This document shows positions 52,482 to 59,999 of a stretch of DNA of 64,000 bases, piece after piece. How positions within the stretch are numbered: position 1 is the first letter of the stretch; the number at the start of each line of letters is the position of its first letter. The notes below the pieces were generated by a model that worked only from the letters and a program-made list of their open reading frames with translations, had not been told where the DNA came from and ran no database searches. The stretch is from positions 372,001 to 436,000 of the forward strand of contig NZ_PVBN01000004.1 in NCBI RefSeq assembly GCF_002968635.1, read 5' to 3'. Source of the stretch: Neorhizobium alkalisoli (GTDB lineage Bacteria; Pseudomonadota; Alphaproteobacteria; Rhizobiales; Rhizobiaceae). The translations under genes and the position numbers were made by a program.

Positions 52482-52548
52482 TTCGCGTTTCAGCGCAACG
52501 CGCACCTTCTGATGGGCAATATCAGGTGCTGGCGGAGAGTTTTCCTGT

Positions 52549-52818
52549 ATGTCACACTTCACTATCGCGCTTTCATCAGCTGTGATTCTGCTGGCATCCA
52601 TTATTCCTGATGGAGCACATGCACAGAGGCGCCGTGTTTTCGATAAACCGACCATTTCTTCAGTTCCGGACGGAACCAGCGTTTTCTACGACGATGGCAA
52701 ATGCCCTAAGGGCCAAATCGCGCGGTTCCACAAACGACTCCGTCGTGAGGAACTGACCCGCCAATGCGTGCCTCGAAGAGGCAAAGGACAAGGCGGTCAA
52801 GGCAGCCGCAGAGGCTAG
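52549..52818 (+). CDS. Small secreted protein (DUF6719-like)
   Basis: 89 residues with a signal peptide cleaved after 'DGAHA'. The mature part has 'VFYDDGKCPKGQI' and a second Cys in 'RQCVPRRG', suggesting one disulfide, and a basic Gly-rich tail. It resembles short rhizobial periplasmic proteins with a C-P-x-G-Q-I motif (DUF6719 from memory; not checked). GGAG lies upstream of the ATG, and a hairpin-rich leader precedes it. Confidence 0.65.
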   Translation: MSHFTIALSSAVILLASIIPDGAHAQRRRVFDKPTISSVPDGTSVFYDDGKCPKGQIARFHKRLRREELTRQCVPRRGKGQGGQGSRRG

Positions 52819-52925
52819 CCGTCTTTCTGTCTAGGGTGATGGTACTGCGCCCTAAAGTCGGCCCCTTGCGATTTCCCTCACCACCGTCGCAATGCCGTGA
52901 GCATATGACCATAGACAGCGGCCCA

Positions 52926-53210
52926 TCATCCGAAAATTTGGCCAGTCCTGTAAACGGGACAGACGCGCCTCGCAGCAAGCGCCAAGGCATCGATCATATG
53001 TGCATAGGTGAAGCTGCACCGACATACTGCGTGCCGTATCCGAGGCGGCGGTATGACAAAGGCAACCTTGCCGCCTCCCGACGTGGTCTTGTTGATCAAG
53101 CTCTGCATGTTGGTGGGGAGAGTCGCGATGCTGTTGTCAGCGCCTCCCTGTCTACCGTCGTTGGTCCCCAAGCTTACCAAGATGATATCCGGCGTAAAGC
53201 TGGTGATCGC
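52926..53210 (-). pseudogene. Fragment of an SGNH/GDSL hydrolase-like gene
   Basis: The frame gives 'FTPDIILVSLGTNDG' and 'NMQSLINKTTSGGGKVAFV' plus 'IPPP', the block III (GxND) part of SGNH hydrolases. The N-terminal GDS nucleophile block and the C-terminal DxxH block are absent, and stops occur just upstream. Probably a remnant. Confidence 0.5.
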
Positions 53211-53299
53211 CGGGAAGGATGGCGCTCATCATTGGGAACCAGCGTTCGGAATTGTCGTTTTCCGCGACAATAGCTCAATGGGCAGCCAGGAGGCTCAAG

Positions 53300-54034
53300 A
53301 TGCCAAACGCTTTTATCCGGAAGCTCGACGGATTCGAGCGATTGCATCCCGACGACCGCGACTGGCTTCTATCTATCTCCAGTCATGCCAAGGATGTAGG
53401 GGCGGACCAGGACTTGCTGCGGGAGGGCGACAATCCGGAGAATGTACACCTGATCCTCAGTGGGTTCGCCATGCGCTACAAGATGACAGCGAACGGCCGC
53501 AGGCAAATATTCGCCTACCTGATCCCCGGGGATTTCTGCGACCTCCACGTCGCTCTCCTCGACAAGATGGATCACAGCATCGGGACGCTCTGTCCGTGCC
53601 AGGTGGTTCAGCTACCGCGGAGAGTTATCGTCGAGATGACCGAGCGGCGGCCTTCCCTTGTGCGAGCGGTGTGGATGTGCTCGTTGGTGGACGGAGCAAC
53701 ACTGAGGGAATGGCTCCTCAACATTGGCCAGCGGTCGGCTCCACATCGGATTTCGCATCTCTTCTGCGAGCTGCACGAAAGAATGAAGGCTGTGGGCCTG
53801 ACCGAGGACGGTTCATTCGAACTGCCCCTGACGCAATCGGAACTCGGTGACACGATGGGGTTATCGATCGTTCACGTAAACCGAAGTCTCAAGGAGCTAC
53901 GCGATGCGGGGCTTGTCAGCCTCAGGAACGAGCGGATCGCCATCCCGGATATACACCGACTGAGGGAATATTCCGACTTCGATTCAAGTTACCTGCACCT
54001 GCGTTGGCCGGTAGCGGCCAATAACTCGGGATAA
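53300..54034 (+). CDS. Crp/Fnr family transcriptional regulator
   Basis: 244 residues from the ATG giving 'MPNAFIRKLDGFERL', with AGGAGG upstream. The cyclic-nucleotide-like domain has 'LLREGDNPENVHLILSGFA' and 'FAYLIPGDFCDLHVAL'; the DNA-binding helix is 'LPLTQSELGDTMGLSIVHVNR'. There are no N-terminal Fnr-type cysteines, so it is not a direct oxygen sensor by that route. Members of this group in rhizobia respond to stress or redox signals. It may regulate neighbouring small stress genes (inference). Confidence 0.93.
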   Translation: MPNAFIRKLDGFERLHPDDRDWLLSISSHAKDVGADQDLLREGDNPENVHLILSGFAMRYKMTANGRRQIFAYLIPGDFCDLHVALLDKMDHSIGTLCPCQVVQLPRRVIVEMTERRPSLVRAVWMCSLVDGATLREWLLNIGQRSAPHRISHLFCELHERMKAVGLTEDGSFELPLTQSELGDTMGLSIVHVNRSLKELRDAGLVSLRNERIAIPDIHRLREYSDFDSSYLHLRWPVAANNSG

Positions 54035-54051
54035 CCGAGCACCTGAGCCGC

Positions 54052-54288
54052 CTAAATCCCATGCCGGTCAACGGAAAAATTAACACCAAATACGATGTTG
54101 CTGTCGGCATCTGTCACGACCATCCGCCAAGCTTCTCCCGTCCACTCTTGCTTTCCATCGCTGAGCATTTGACCTGCCGCACGGATGGCTTCGGCCCGGA
54201 CCTTGTCCATATCAGCCAACTCCACTCCGACGTCGTCGAGATTGGTCTTGCCATTTAAGACGTGAAAGAAATACCGTTTCATGCGCAC
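54052..54288 (-). CDS. DUF6894 family protein
   Basis: 78 residues; 'KRYFFHVLNGKTNLDDVGVEL' is the family N-terminus, as in 31632-31907. An ATG two codons in is an alternative start. It lies downstream of the EcfG-type sigma gene on the same strand (163-bp gap). Function unknown. Confidence 0.78.
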   Translation of the reverse strand: MRMKRYFFHVLNGKTNLDDVGVELADMDKVRAEAIRAAGQMLSDGKQEWTGEAWRMVVTDADSNIVFGVNFSVDRHGI

Positions 54289-54451
54289 GTTCCCTGCAGT
54301 CGGCGGGAGCGCATTGTCTCTCTGTCAAGGGTGGGCCGCAAAGGATGCCCTCGATGCGTTGATTAGACACGATATGTCCTGGAAGCACCACCACATAGGT
54401 TAAGGCCCAGAATATAAGCGGGAGCATTCATCATTATGATCGCCCCTATCG

Positions 54452-54952
54452 TTAATTCAGACCACCCATCTGCTGGGTGAGCGCCAGGCGCAAGCGGTTG
54501 ACCCGGCTCTTCACGGTGCCGATCGGACAGCCGCAGCGACGTGCTGCAATCTCGTAGGATTCGCCTTCGATCAGCACGATATTGAAGGCCTCGCGAAAGT
54601 CCGGCGAGAGCCTGAGGACTGCAGCTTCGAACTCGCGCATCGTCAGTGCCCACTCCTGAGCGGGTTGCACAGATGCCCGCAACGAGATGCAGTCATCTGG
54701 TCCGGCGATCTCTCGGCGGCTCCGATGATATCCGGTGCAGAAGGTGTTGCGCAGGATCGTAAACAACCAGGAACGCAACCGCGTCCCCGGTTGGAATTTA
54801 TCGAGGTTCGCAAGGCCGCGTACGAGCGTCTCCTGGACGAGGTCGTCCACTTCGTTTGGGTCGCGCACAAATCGGGTTGCGAAATTTCGCAGGTCGGGAA
54901 TGATCCTGATCATCTCCGCTCGGACGGCGTCACCTGCTTCGGCGCTTGGCAT
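54452..54952 (-). CDS. EcfG-type general stress sigma factor paralogue
   Basis: 166 residues from the ATG after 'aaggagatgtc'. Region 2 is 'DDLVQETLVRGLANLDKFQPG' with 'SWLFTILRNTF', the hallmark of the EcfG/SigT (ECF15) group. Region 4 is 'YEIAARRCGCPIGTVKSRVNR'. EcfG drives the alphaproteobacterial general stress response at GGAAC-N16/17-CGTT promoters and is held by NepR until PhyR is phosphorylated. Neither canonical partner is adjacent. The gene overlaps a 103-residue ORF by 43 bases. Confidence 0.9.
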   Translation of the reverse strand: MPSAEAGDAVRAEMIRIIPDLRNFATRFVRDPNEVDDLVQETLVRGLANLDKFQPGTRLRSWLFTILRNTFCTGYHRSRREIAGPDDCISLRASVQPAQEWALTMREFEAAVLRLSPDFREAFNIVLIEGESYEIAARRCGCPIGTVKSRVNRLRLALTQQMGGLN

Positions 54953-55221
54953 GACATCTCCTTGGATGTTGGTTCGCGAACTTCGACATGCAAGTTCTGA
55001 GCTAGCGGATTGGCTCGGCGGGCGACCTCGGCCGTCACCTGCGCCAGCTTCGTCTCGTCGACCAGACCCATCTGGTAGAAATGCAAGGCGATCCTCGCCA
55101 CTTCCTCGGGGTCGAGGTCGGTGCATCCCGTCTTGGCCATCGCGTCCCGATGCGCGAGCGACATGACGGCGAGGTCATCGGGAAAAAGGATATGCGGGAA
55201 AAAATCGCGATGGGTTTCCAC
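54910..55221 (-). CDS. Hypothetical protein in the NepR position, overlapping the sigma gene
   Basis: 103 residues from a GTG start with AGGAGG 6 bases upstream. Helical, acidic: 'LDPEEVARIALHFYQMGLV' and 'KLAQVTAEVARRANPLAQ'. It lacks the NepR core motif and is longer than NepR (about 60 residues). Its 43-base overlap with the sigma start implies coupled translation, a common anti-sigma arrangement. It could be an unrelated sigma regulator; nothing is proven. Confidence 0.65.
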   Translation of the reverse strand: METHRDFFPHILFPDDLAVMSLAHRDAMAKTGCTDLDPEEVARIALHFYQMGLVDETKLAQVTAEVARRANPLAQNLHVEVREPTSKEMSCQAPKQVTPSERR

Positions 55222-55293
55222 GTGCGCTCCTCCTGGTAGGCAATGCGACCACACAGACCGTACGCTTCCCAAAAGGGCGCTCCACCTCATATG

Positions 55294-55644
55294 TTAATGT
55301 GTCGCGGAATCTTCGGGGGAGAGGAGCGCCCTGAGGATGGCATTGATCGCTTCAAGCGACGCCGATAGCTCGAACCCGCCATATCCGGGCCGGACCGCCG
55401 ATGACGTGGCGAACCTCGAAGGGATTGAGGCCTCGTCGAGCGCGTCGGTCAGCTCGATGAGCGTCGCGGTGTCGAAGTCGAGGTCTATGACAGCACCATC
55501 GGCATGCTCTTTTGGCGTGGTCACCCACTCGGCCAGCGAGCCGAACGGTCCAATAAGTTCAACTCCGGCCTGATGCCAGGCAACGCGGACCTCCGCGGCC
55601 AGGAAGGCCGAGGGCCCGAAGATGAGGATTCTGATCTTACGCAC
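55294..55644 (-). CDS. Atypical receiver-like protein
   Basis: 116 residues with a response-regulator-like alpha/beta pattern: 'MRKIRILIFGPSAFLAAEVR' at strand 1 lacks the acidic pair, 'DGAVIDLDFDTATLIE' is at the phospho-Asp position, and the conserved Thr and Lys are not evident. It may be a non-phosphorylated pseudo-receiver. It lies upstream of the 103-residue protein and the EcfG-like sigma gene on the same strand, in the position PhyR takes in the classical locus. Confidence 0.65.
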   Translation of the reverse strand: MRKIRILIFGPSAFLAAEVRVAWHQAGVELIGPFGSLAEWVTTPKEHADGAVIDLDFDTATLIELTDALDEASIPSRFATSSAVRPGYGGFELSASLEAINAILRALLSPEDSATH

Positions 55645-56371
55645 CGCTCCCTCGCCATGACTACAGATCGGTTACTGGAGAGTAAGCCGCTCAGCCGAAG
55701 GACGATACCAACCGGGCCGAATGTGGAGGCTTCCTGGCGTCATCCCGACCGACTTTTCCACAAATCAGTGATTGGCGGCGAGGCACGAACCAGATGAAGA
55801 GGCGTGAGTTCCTTGACCATCCGCTCTGGAGACCCGCGTCGACGTGCGGCGCGCGGTGGCCCGTTTCCTGACCGGGATAGCGATGGAGAGTTCGCCGCGA
55901 GCGACCGGCGAGGGGTGATGACCCGTCAAAGTCCGCGCCGCCGAGGAACACTCGATATCGGCGGAACTCTGCATTTGAATGCGAATCGCTGGACCAGCCG
56001 CAACAGACCAAGGCTGCTGGACGATAGAAGCGCGCGCACTTTATCCCGCGCTCCGCGAGGAGAGATCCAGGTTCAGGTTCTGAGCGGCTGCCGTGGTCGC
56101 CCCGCTCGATTTGTTGCCCAATCGCTATCGCGATTGAGGATGCCGCGACGGGCTAATGACCACCACCTGTCGCGCGCTCCTGAAGAATTGGAAGGATTAA
56201 AGACACACTCGGGCGCTCGTTTGTCATCATCGGAGCTCCCTCGACACTTGGCTTATCAACGCGCAGAATCCGAGGATCGGTCGCCAGCCCCTTATGCACA
56301 TCAATTCCTCGATCTTGTTGTCGGCAATTTGCGCCCCTATCTCATCTCCACCACAGCGAAGGAGCGACGAG
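55645..56371. other. 727-bp region without a supported gene
   Basis: Several overlapping frames exist on both strands, none with a family motif or good ribosome-binding site. A small palindrome (AATCGC...GCGATT, near 56120) was noticed. Possibly decayed sequence. Confidence 0.4.
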
Positions 56372-56539
56372 ATGACGGAACTTGTAGCCGATTTTCTGTT
56401 CGACGCGGCGGTCGAAATCATCCCTCCGGAAGACCAGGAAAAAAGAGAGGACACCCGCATCTGTTTATGCTGTCAGCGTGCGGCTAGGCGGATGGACGAC
56501 GACGGATGCGGCATCTGCGACGAATGCCTGGCTGGCTGA
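56372..56539 (+). CDS. Small Cys-rich (zinc-ribbon-like) protein
   Basis: 55 residues; AAGGAG precedes the ATG. An acidic N-terminal helix is followed by 'CLCCQRAARRM' and 'GCGICDECLAG', giving six Cys in CxCC...CxxCxxC spacing, a likely zinc-binding site. No family recognised. Small treble-clef or ribbon proteins of this size often bind nucleic acid or another protein. Confidence 0.6.
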   Translation: MTELVADFLFDAAVEIIPPEDQEKREDTRICLCCQRAARRMDDDGCGICDECLAG

Positions 56540-56998
56540 CTTCGACTACGCCGCGTTGCCTGCTTCACCATCCGCAGGTGGCTTCCAAGGGCGCGGCCGA
56601 AGGCGGAAACGTCTCAAAGGTGACCCGGGTATCTCTATCATCATGCGTGAACTACGCCCGGTGGACGAGAGATCAAACATACGGTTCCGGAGGTACCCGA
56701 ACCCACCCCTCGAGCACGCATCGCACCGTCCTCAAGGTGCCCTGCTGTATCGACCCGTTGCGAAAGCAACATCGCACATTAATCTTCTCGCTAGGGTGCT
56801 CACACCTATTCTTTCTACACCTGACTTGCAGGCTCGAAGAGCCCGGGACGATTTTAGGGTTCCTTCGCATCCACCGAACGCAATCCGGTCCGCGATAGCC
56901 GATGCTGATTTCATATCCAACCCAGCAGCACGGGGGGAACTCGACGACCTTCGCGCAGTTAGGCATATGCCGCATTATGCGGCGGAGGAGTAACGCGA
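56540..56998. other. 459-bp region without a supported gene
   Basis: Overlapping plus and minus frames, none recognisable. A GGAAC-N16-AGTT motif at 56936-56960 near its end may be the promoter of the next small gene. Confidence 0.4.
56936..56960 (+). promoter_or_regulatory. Possible EcfG-type promoter for the 49-residue gene
   Basis: GGAAC (56936-56940), 16 bases, AGTT (56957-56960), 38 bases before the ATG at 56999. One mismatch to the CGTT -10 consensus. Confidence 0.35.
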
Positions 56999-57148
56999 AT
57001 GCAAAACACGCCGAAGCCTGGTCAACAGAACGACCAGAAGTCAAACCAGCAGGACGATCAGACCAAACGTCCAATGGAAAGCCGCCCCGATGATAAAAAA
57101 GGTGGCGCTGGTTCCGACGATAGCAGGAAAGGTTCCGACCGGACCTAG
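56999..57148 (+). CDS. Very small hydrophilic protein
   Basis: 49 residues, rich in Gln, Asn, Asp, Lys and Ser ('MQNTPKPGQQNDQKSNQQD', ending 'RKGSDRT'), with GGAGGAG upstream of the ATG and an intrinsic terminator 10 bp past the stop. Composition is that of a disordered, stress-type hydrophilic protein. The complete small transcription unit makes real expression likely. No family known. Confidence 0.7.
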   Translation: MQNTPKPGQQNDQKSNQQDDQTKRPMESRPDDKKGGAGSDDSRKGSDRT

Positions 57149-57158
57149 CTAACGCCCT

Positions 57159-57184
57159 CCGGCTGGGTCAACCCAGCCGGTTTT
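57159..57184 (+). terminator. Rho-independent terminator
   Basis: CCGGCTGGG (57159-57167) pairs perfectly with CCCAGCCGG (57172-57180), loop tcaa, followed by TTTT. It ends the 49-residue gene transcript. Confidence 0.9.
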
Positions 57185-57817
57185 ACTGCCTCCCGCCATG
57201 CTCACCCGGATCCGTAAATCGCGGGCCATTCGCAGTGTTCGGAATATCCCTCCCCAAGGTGAAATTGTTCTGAGTACCAGCTACCCCTTTGGGAGCGGTT
57301 GTTGGACCTGCCCAAAGGCGTATGTTGGTAAAACAAGCCGAGTAGCGAAGACCCTCGGCTGATGAAGCCCGCGGCTGGGGAAACTGGCGCGGGCTTTGTC
57401 ACGCCTGCTCCGCCCAGGTGCGATAGAGCCGGAACTTTTCCACGGCGAGCGGGTGTGAGCCCACGAAGCGGGTTGTCGCCACCGGTTCTTGCCTCGCGTC
57501 TCGCTTGATGATGTTGATAGAAAGGTTCGCACTCCGGCGAGCCTTTCTTTTCCGAACTACAGGACCTGCATGCCGGATCGAAATCATGGCTTCAACTCGT
57601 CTCGTCGCGTTGGCGCCTCAATAACCGTGGCGACGACGGCAGGCGCTTTGATAGCACTCAAAATATGGTTTGACGCCAGGAAATCAGACGTGATCCGTAC
57701 TCTTCAACGTCCTAGATCCGCCCGCTTGTTTGCCGACATCATTCAAGCATTCCTCGGGTTCAGGAACCGACGTGCGAACCTATTGCCTTCATTTGGTCGA
57801 CGCGAGGTTCTCTTGCC

Positions 57818-57843
57818 GGAACATCTGCTTGTCCATGGTCGTT
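57818..57843 (+). promoter_or_regulatory. Candidate EcfG promoter, full consensus match
   Basis: GGAAC (57818-57822), 17 bases, CGTT (57840-57843). The next plus-strand gene is hsp20, 350 bp downstream, which would give a long leader including the ROSE-like element. A short unannotated RNA is an alternative target. Confidence 0.5.
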
Positions 57844-58111
57844 CAGGCTCGCCAAGAGACGAAAGCTCGTGGCAGACGAGCACCAAACAACGCACCAGTC
57901 GCCCGAAATCTGGCGACCTTCGAAAGGCGGAGAAGGTTGACTTCGATCGCACTCATCTCGTCTCCAAAAGCCTCCTGACCACTCAGAAATGACGATGATA
58001 AGACCTGTTTTATTCAAAGATAACAATCGATAAGAGATTCAACACAGGATACCCGATTTTTTTTCGAACCGCCTCTTGAACGACCAAATACGAAAAACCA
58101 AATCGATGCTG

Positions 58112-58187
58112 TCGGTCGCCGAGCAGGGACCGATTATACGGAGACGCAGGTTTCCGAGGCGTCTCCTTCCAACTCGCTTTACGGAGG
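58112..58187 (+). promoter_or_regulatory. Candidate ROSE-type RNA thermometer upstream of hsp20
   Basis: Three consecutive hairpins: TCGGTC/GACCGA (58112-58133), GGAGACGC/GCGTCTCC (58140-58166), then a weak hairpin in which TCGCT (58174-58178) faces the Shine-Dalgarno GGAGG (58183-58187), 8 bases before the ATG. The U-Y-G-C-U motif opposite the ribosome-binding site is the ROSE hallmark in rhizobial small heat-shock genes; heat would melt it and allow translation. Confidence 0.6.
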
Positions 58188-58195
58188 TTTTGGTC

Positions 58196-58669
58196 ATGAG
58201 AACCGATTTTGACTTCGCTCCCCTCTACCGGTCCAGCATCGGCTTCGACCGGGTCTTCAACCTTCTCAACAATGCGCAGCGTCTCCACGCCATCGACACC
58301 TGGCCGCCCTATGACATCGTCAAGACGGGTGAGGACGATTACCAGATCACCATGGCAGTGGCAGGCTACGGCGACGGTGATCTCGACATTACGCAGGAGC
58401 GGAATGTTCTTGTCGTAAAAGGCGGTAAGTCCGAAGAGTTGCGAGGGGAATACCTACATCGTGGTATCGCTGGACGCGGCTTCGAACGCCGATTTGAACT
58501 TGCCGATCACGTCAAGGTCGACGCCGCTTCGCTCAAGAATGGTCTTCTCAGCATCTCCCTGAAACGGGAAATCCCTGAGGCGATGAAGCCGCGCAAGATC
58601 ACGATCGGTGGGGATTTACCTCAGATGGCTGCGCCACTCCAGATCGAACCCGAGAGACAAGTCGCGTGA
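58196..58669 (+). CDS. Small heat-shock protein, Hsp20/IbpA type
   Basis: 157 residues from 'MRTDFDFAPLYRSSIGFDRV'. The alpha-crystallin domain runs from about 35 to 130 with 'YDIVKTGEDDYQITMAVAGY' and 'HRGIAGRGFERRFELADHV', and the conserved 'LKNGLLSISL' strand; an I-x-I-like tail segment is 'KITIGG'. An ATP-independent chaperone that holds unfolded proteins. The start is next to a SD hidden in a candidate ROSE element, so heat-controlled translation is likely. Confidence 0.94.
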   Translation: MRTDFDFAPLYRSSIGFDRVFNLLNNAQRLHAIDTWPPYDIVKTGEDDYQITMAVAGYGDGDLDITQERNVLVVKGGKSEELRGEYLHRGIAGRGFERRFELADHVKVDAASLKNGLLSISLKREIPEAMKPRKITIGGDLPQMAAPLQIEPERQVA

Positions 58670-58677
58670 ATTGACCG

Positions 58678-58821
58678 ATGCGCACGATTAAGAAGCCATT
58701 TGTGGTCGAAGTGAAGCGTCGTCGTCGGATCAAGCCAGTTGAGGACAGACGTGGCTGGCTTGTCCGCGCCGCTCCGCTTAAAACCAAAATAGGACCGCTG
58801 GGGTCCCCTCAGCCGACGTGA
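58678..58821 (+). CDS. Small basic conserved-type protein
   Basis: 47 residues beginning 'MRTIKKPFVVEVKRRRRI', 8 bp after the hsp20 stop. Short proteins starting with K-P-F-V-V-E-x-K-R are common in Rhizobiales (from memory). Strongly basic; a nucleic-acid-binding role is possible. Its position suggests translation on the hsp20 mRNA. Confidence 0.6.
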   Translation: MRTIKKPFVVEVKRRRRIKPVEDRRGWLVRAAPLKTKIGPLGSPQPT

Positions 58822-58932
58822 TGAATGGGACGGAGGCGAAGAGGCTCGCCTTCGACCTTCCGACGTTTATGGAGCCGAAGACAAGGCTGGCTCTCACGGA
58901 TAGACAATCGGGAACAACAGAAAGGAGTCCAA

Positions 58933-59229
58933 ATGATAGCCGATCGTTTCACGTCGCCCGTAACGATCTTCGTTGGGCTTGGCTTCCCCCTGCCGATCTA
59001 CTCGGTCATGGAAGCTTACAGATATCTCGCCGACTGTCCCCACAACGCGAGGGACAAGTGGCATACGTTAGCCAAAAACGCTTGCGCAGCGGCCATCCGT
59101 GGTGAAGTCGAGCCCGATACCGCGCGTGGCCTTTTCGCGGCCTTTGCAGAGCGACATCAGCTGCTCGCGCCGGAGACCTTCAGTACGAGTCTCAGCCCTG
59201 GATGCCAGCAGGTCATTGCCTCATCTTGA
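58933..59229 (+). CDS. DUF982 family protein
   Basis: 98 residues from the ATG giving 'MIADRFTSPVTIFVGLGFP'; AAAGGAG upstream. 'EAYRYLADCPHNARDKWHTLAKNACAAAIRG', quoted in two parts as 'EAYRYLADCP' and 'WHTLAKNACAAAIRGE', is the DUF982 pattern. The family is widespread in rhizobia, especially on plasmids; its function is unknown. Confidence 0.85.
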   Translation: MIADRFTSPVTIFVGLGFPLPIYSVMEAYRYLADCPHNARDKWHTLAKNACAAAIRGEVEPDTARGLFAAFAERHQLLAPETFSTSLSPGCQQVIASS

Positions 59230-59546
59230 GGGCGTGACAGCGTACGGGGCCTCGAGCCTGCTGTCCCCCACGCGGGTCCCGCGACGTCACCGCTCCATCC
59301 AGGAGGGCAGCTCGCGGGCCGGCCATCCTGATCTCAACGCGGGGCATGGCCATCCAGAGCACACCATGAAGGCCGTGCCGCGCGCGACGGAACGACCGGG
59401 CGAGGACTGAATACAAGCCGTCGACAGCAGAGATCGATGGCCAGAGCATGGAAGTGCTGATCTCCAGCCAGGAGATTGCTTTCTCGCCTTTGGAGAGGAT
59501 CGCGTTGCTGAACCGCGAGCCGCGACAAATTCTCGACATCATGCGC
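59230..59546. other. 317-bp gap between convergent genes
   Basis: No gene supported. It lies between the DUF982 stop and the receiver gene stop. No terminator of standard form was recognised. Confidence 0.4.
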
Positions 59547-59999
59547 TCACGAACCGAGATGCTGTCTAACCAGATTGATCAAGGCTTCAGCGGAATACGG
59601 TTTCTGCAGCCATCCGATCGGCGATGCTGCCGCGGCTCTTTCGCGGGTTCGCGCATCTGCATGGGCGGATGCAAAAATCGAGCGGACACCAAGCGTCGTG
59701 TACAACTCTATAGCCGCTTGAACTCCATCTGTGCGATCGCCCAGTCGAATGTCCATGATCGCAAGGTCGGGACTGTTTGATCCCGCAAGGGAAACTGCCT
59801 CATCGGCGGTCACTGCGATGCCGACGACTACAAGACCTGCATCTAGGAGGCGATTTTCAAGCTCGAGCGCTATAAGATATTCGTCCTCCACGATGAGAAT
59901 CCGCGCCGGTCGTCCACCCCCGCCTACCCGGTTTGCTTTCTCGTTAGCTCCGGGATTGGACCCAGTCGGGGTATTCGCGGGTGGCCCGAACGAGGTCAT
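59547..59999 (-). CDS. Single-domain response regulator (receiver)
   Basis: 150 residues: a Gly/Pro-rich N-terminal tail of about 30 residues, then a receiver with 'RILIVEDEYLIALELENRL', phospho-Asp in 'LAIMDIRLGD', Ser in 'IFASAHAD' and Lys in 'GWLQKPY'. No output domain, so it probably acts as a phosphate shuttle or sink, or binds a target protein, for the HWE kinase whose stop overlaps its start region (59996-59999). A dead copy lies at 37236-37600. Confidence 0.93.
   Translation of the reverse strand: MTSFGPPANTPTGSNPGANEKANRVGGGGRPARILIVEDEYLIALELENRLLDAGLVVVGIAVTADEAVSLAGSNSPDLAIMDIRLGDRTDGVQAAIELYTTLGVRSIFASAHADARTRERAAAASPIGWLQKPYSAEALINLVRQHLGS

Larger units (their letters stand above)
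51893..52548. other. 656-bp region rich in structure
   Basis: Contains a possible 59-residue membrane ORF (52060-52239), a hairpin plus strong terminator (52278-52346) and three further hairpins (52383-52481). No larger gene. Confidence 0.6.
57149..58195. other. 1.05-kb region with regulatory structure but no clear gene
   Basis: After the terminator there are two more hairpins: AGCCGAG/CTCGGCT near 57340-57362 and AAGCCCGCG/CGCGGGCTT near 57366-57396, the latter followed by TG-T and terminator-like. Frames at 57399-57587 (minus) and 57489-57992 (plus) have no family features. A perfect GGAAC-N17-CGTT lies at 57818-57843 and the candidate ROSE element at 58112-58187. Confidence 0.5.

Noticed and set aside
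57399..57587. Minus-strand 62-codon ORF after the small gene terminator
   Set aside because: A start signal could not be identified and no family was recognised; kept only as part of the gene-free region.
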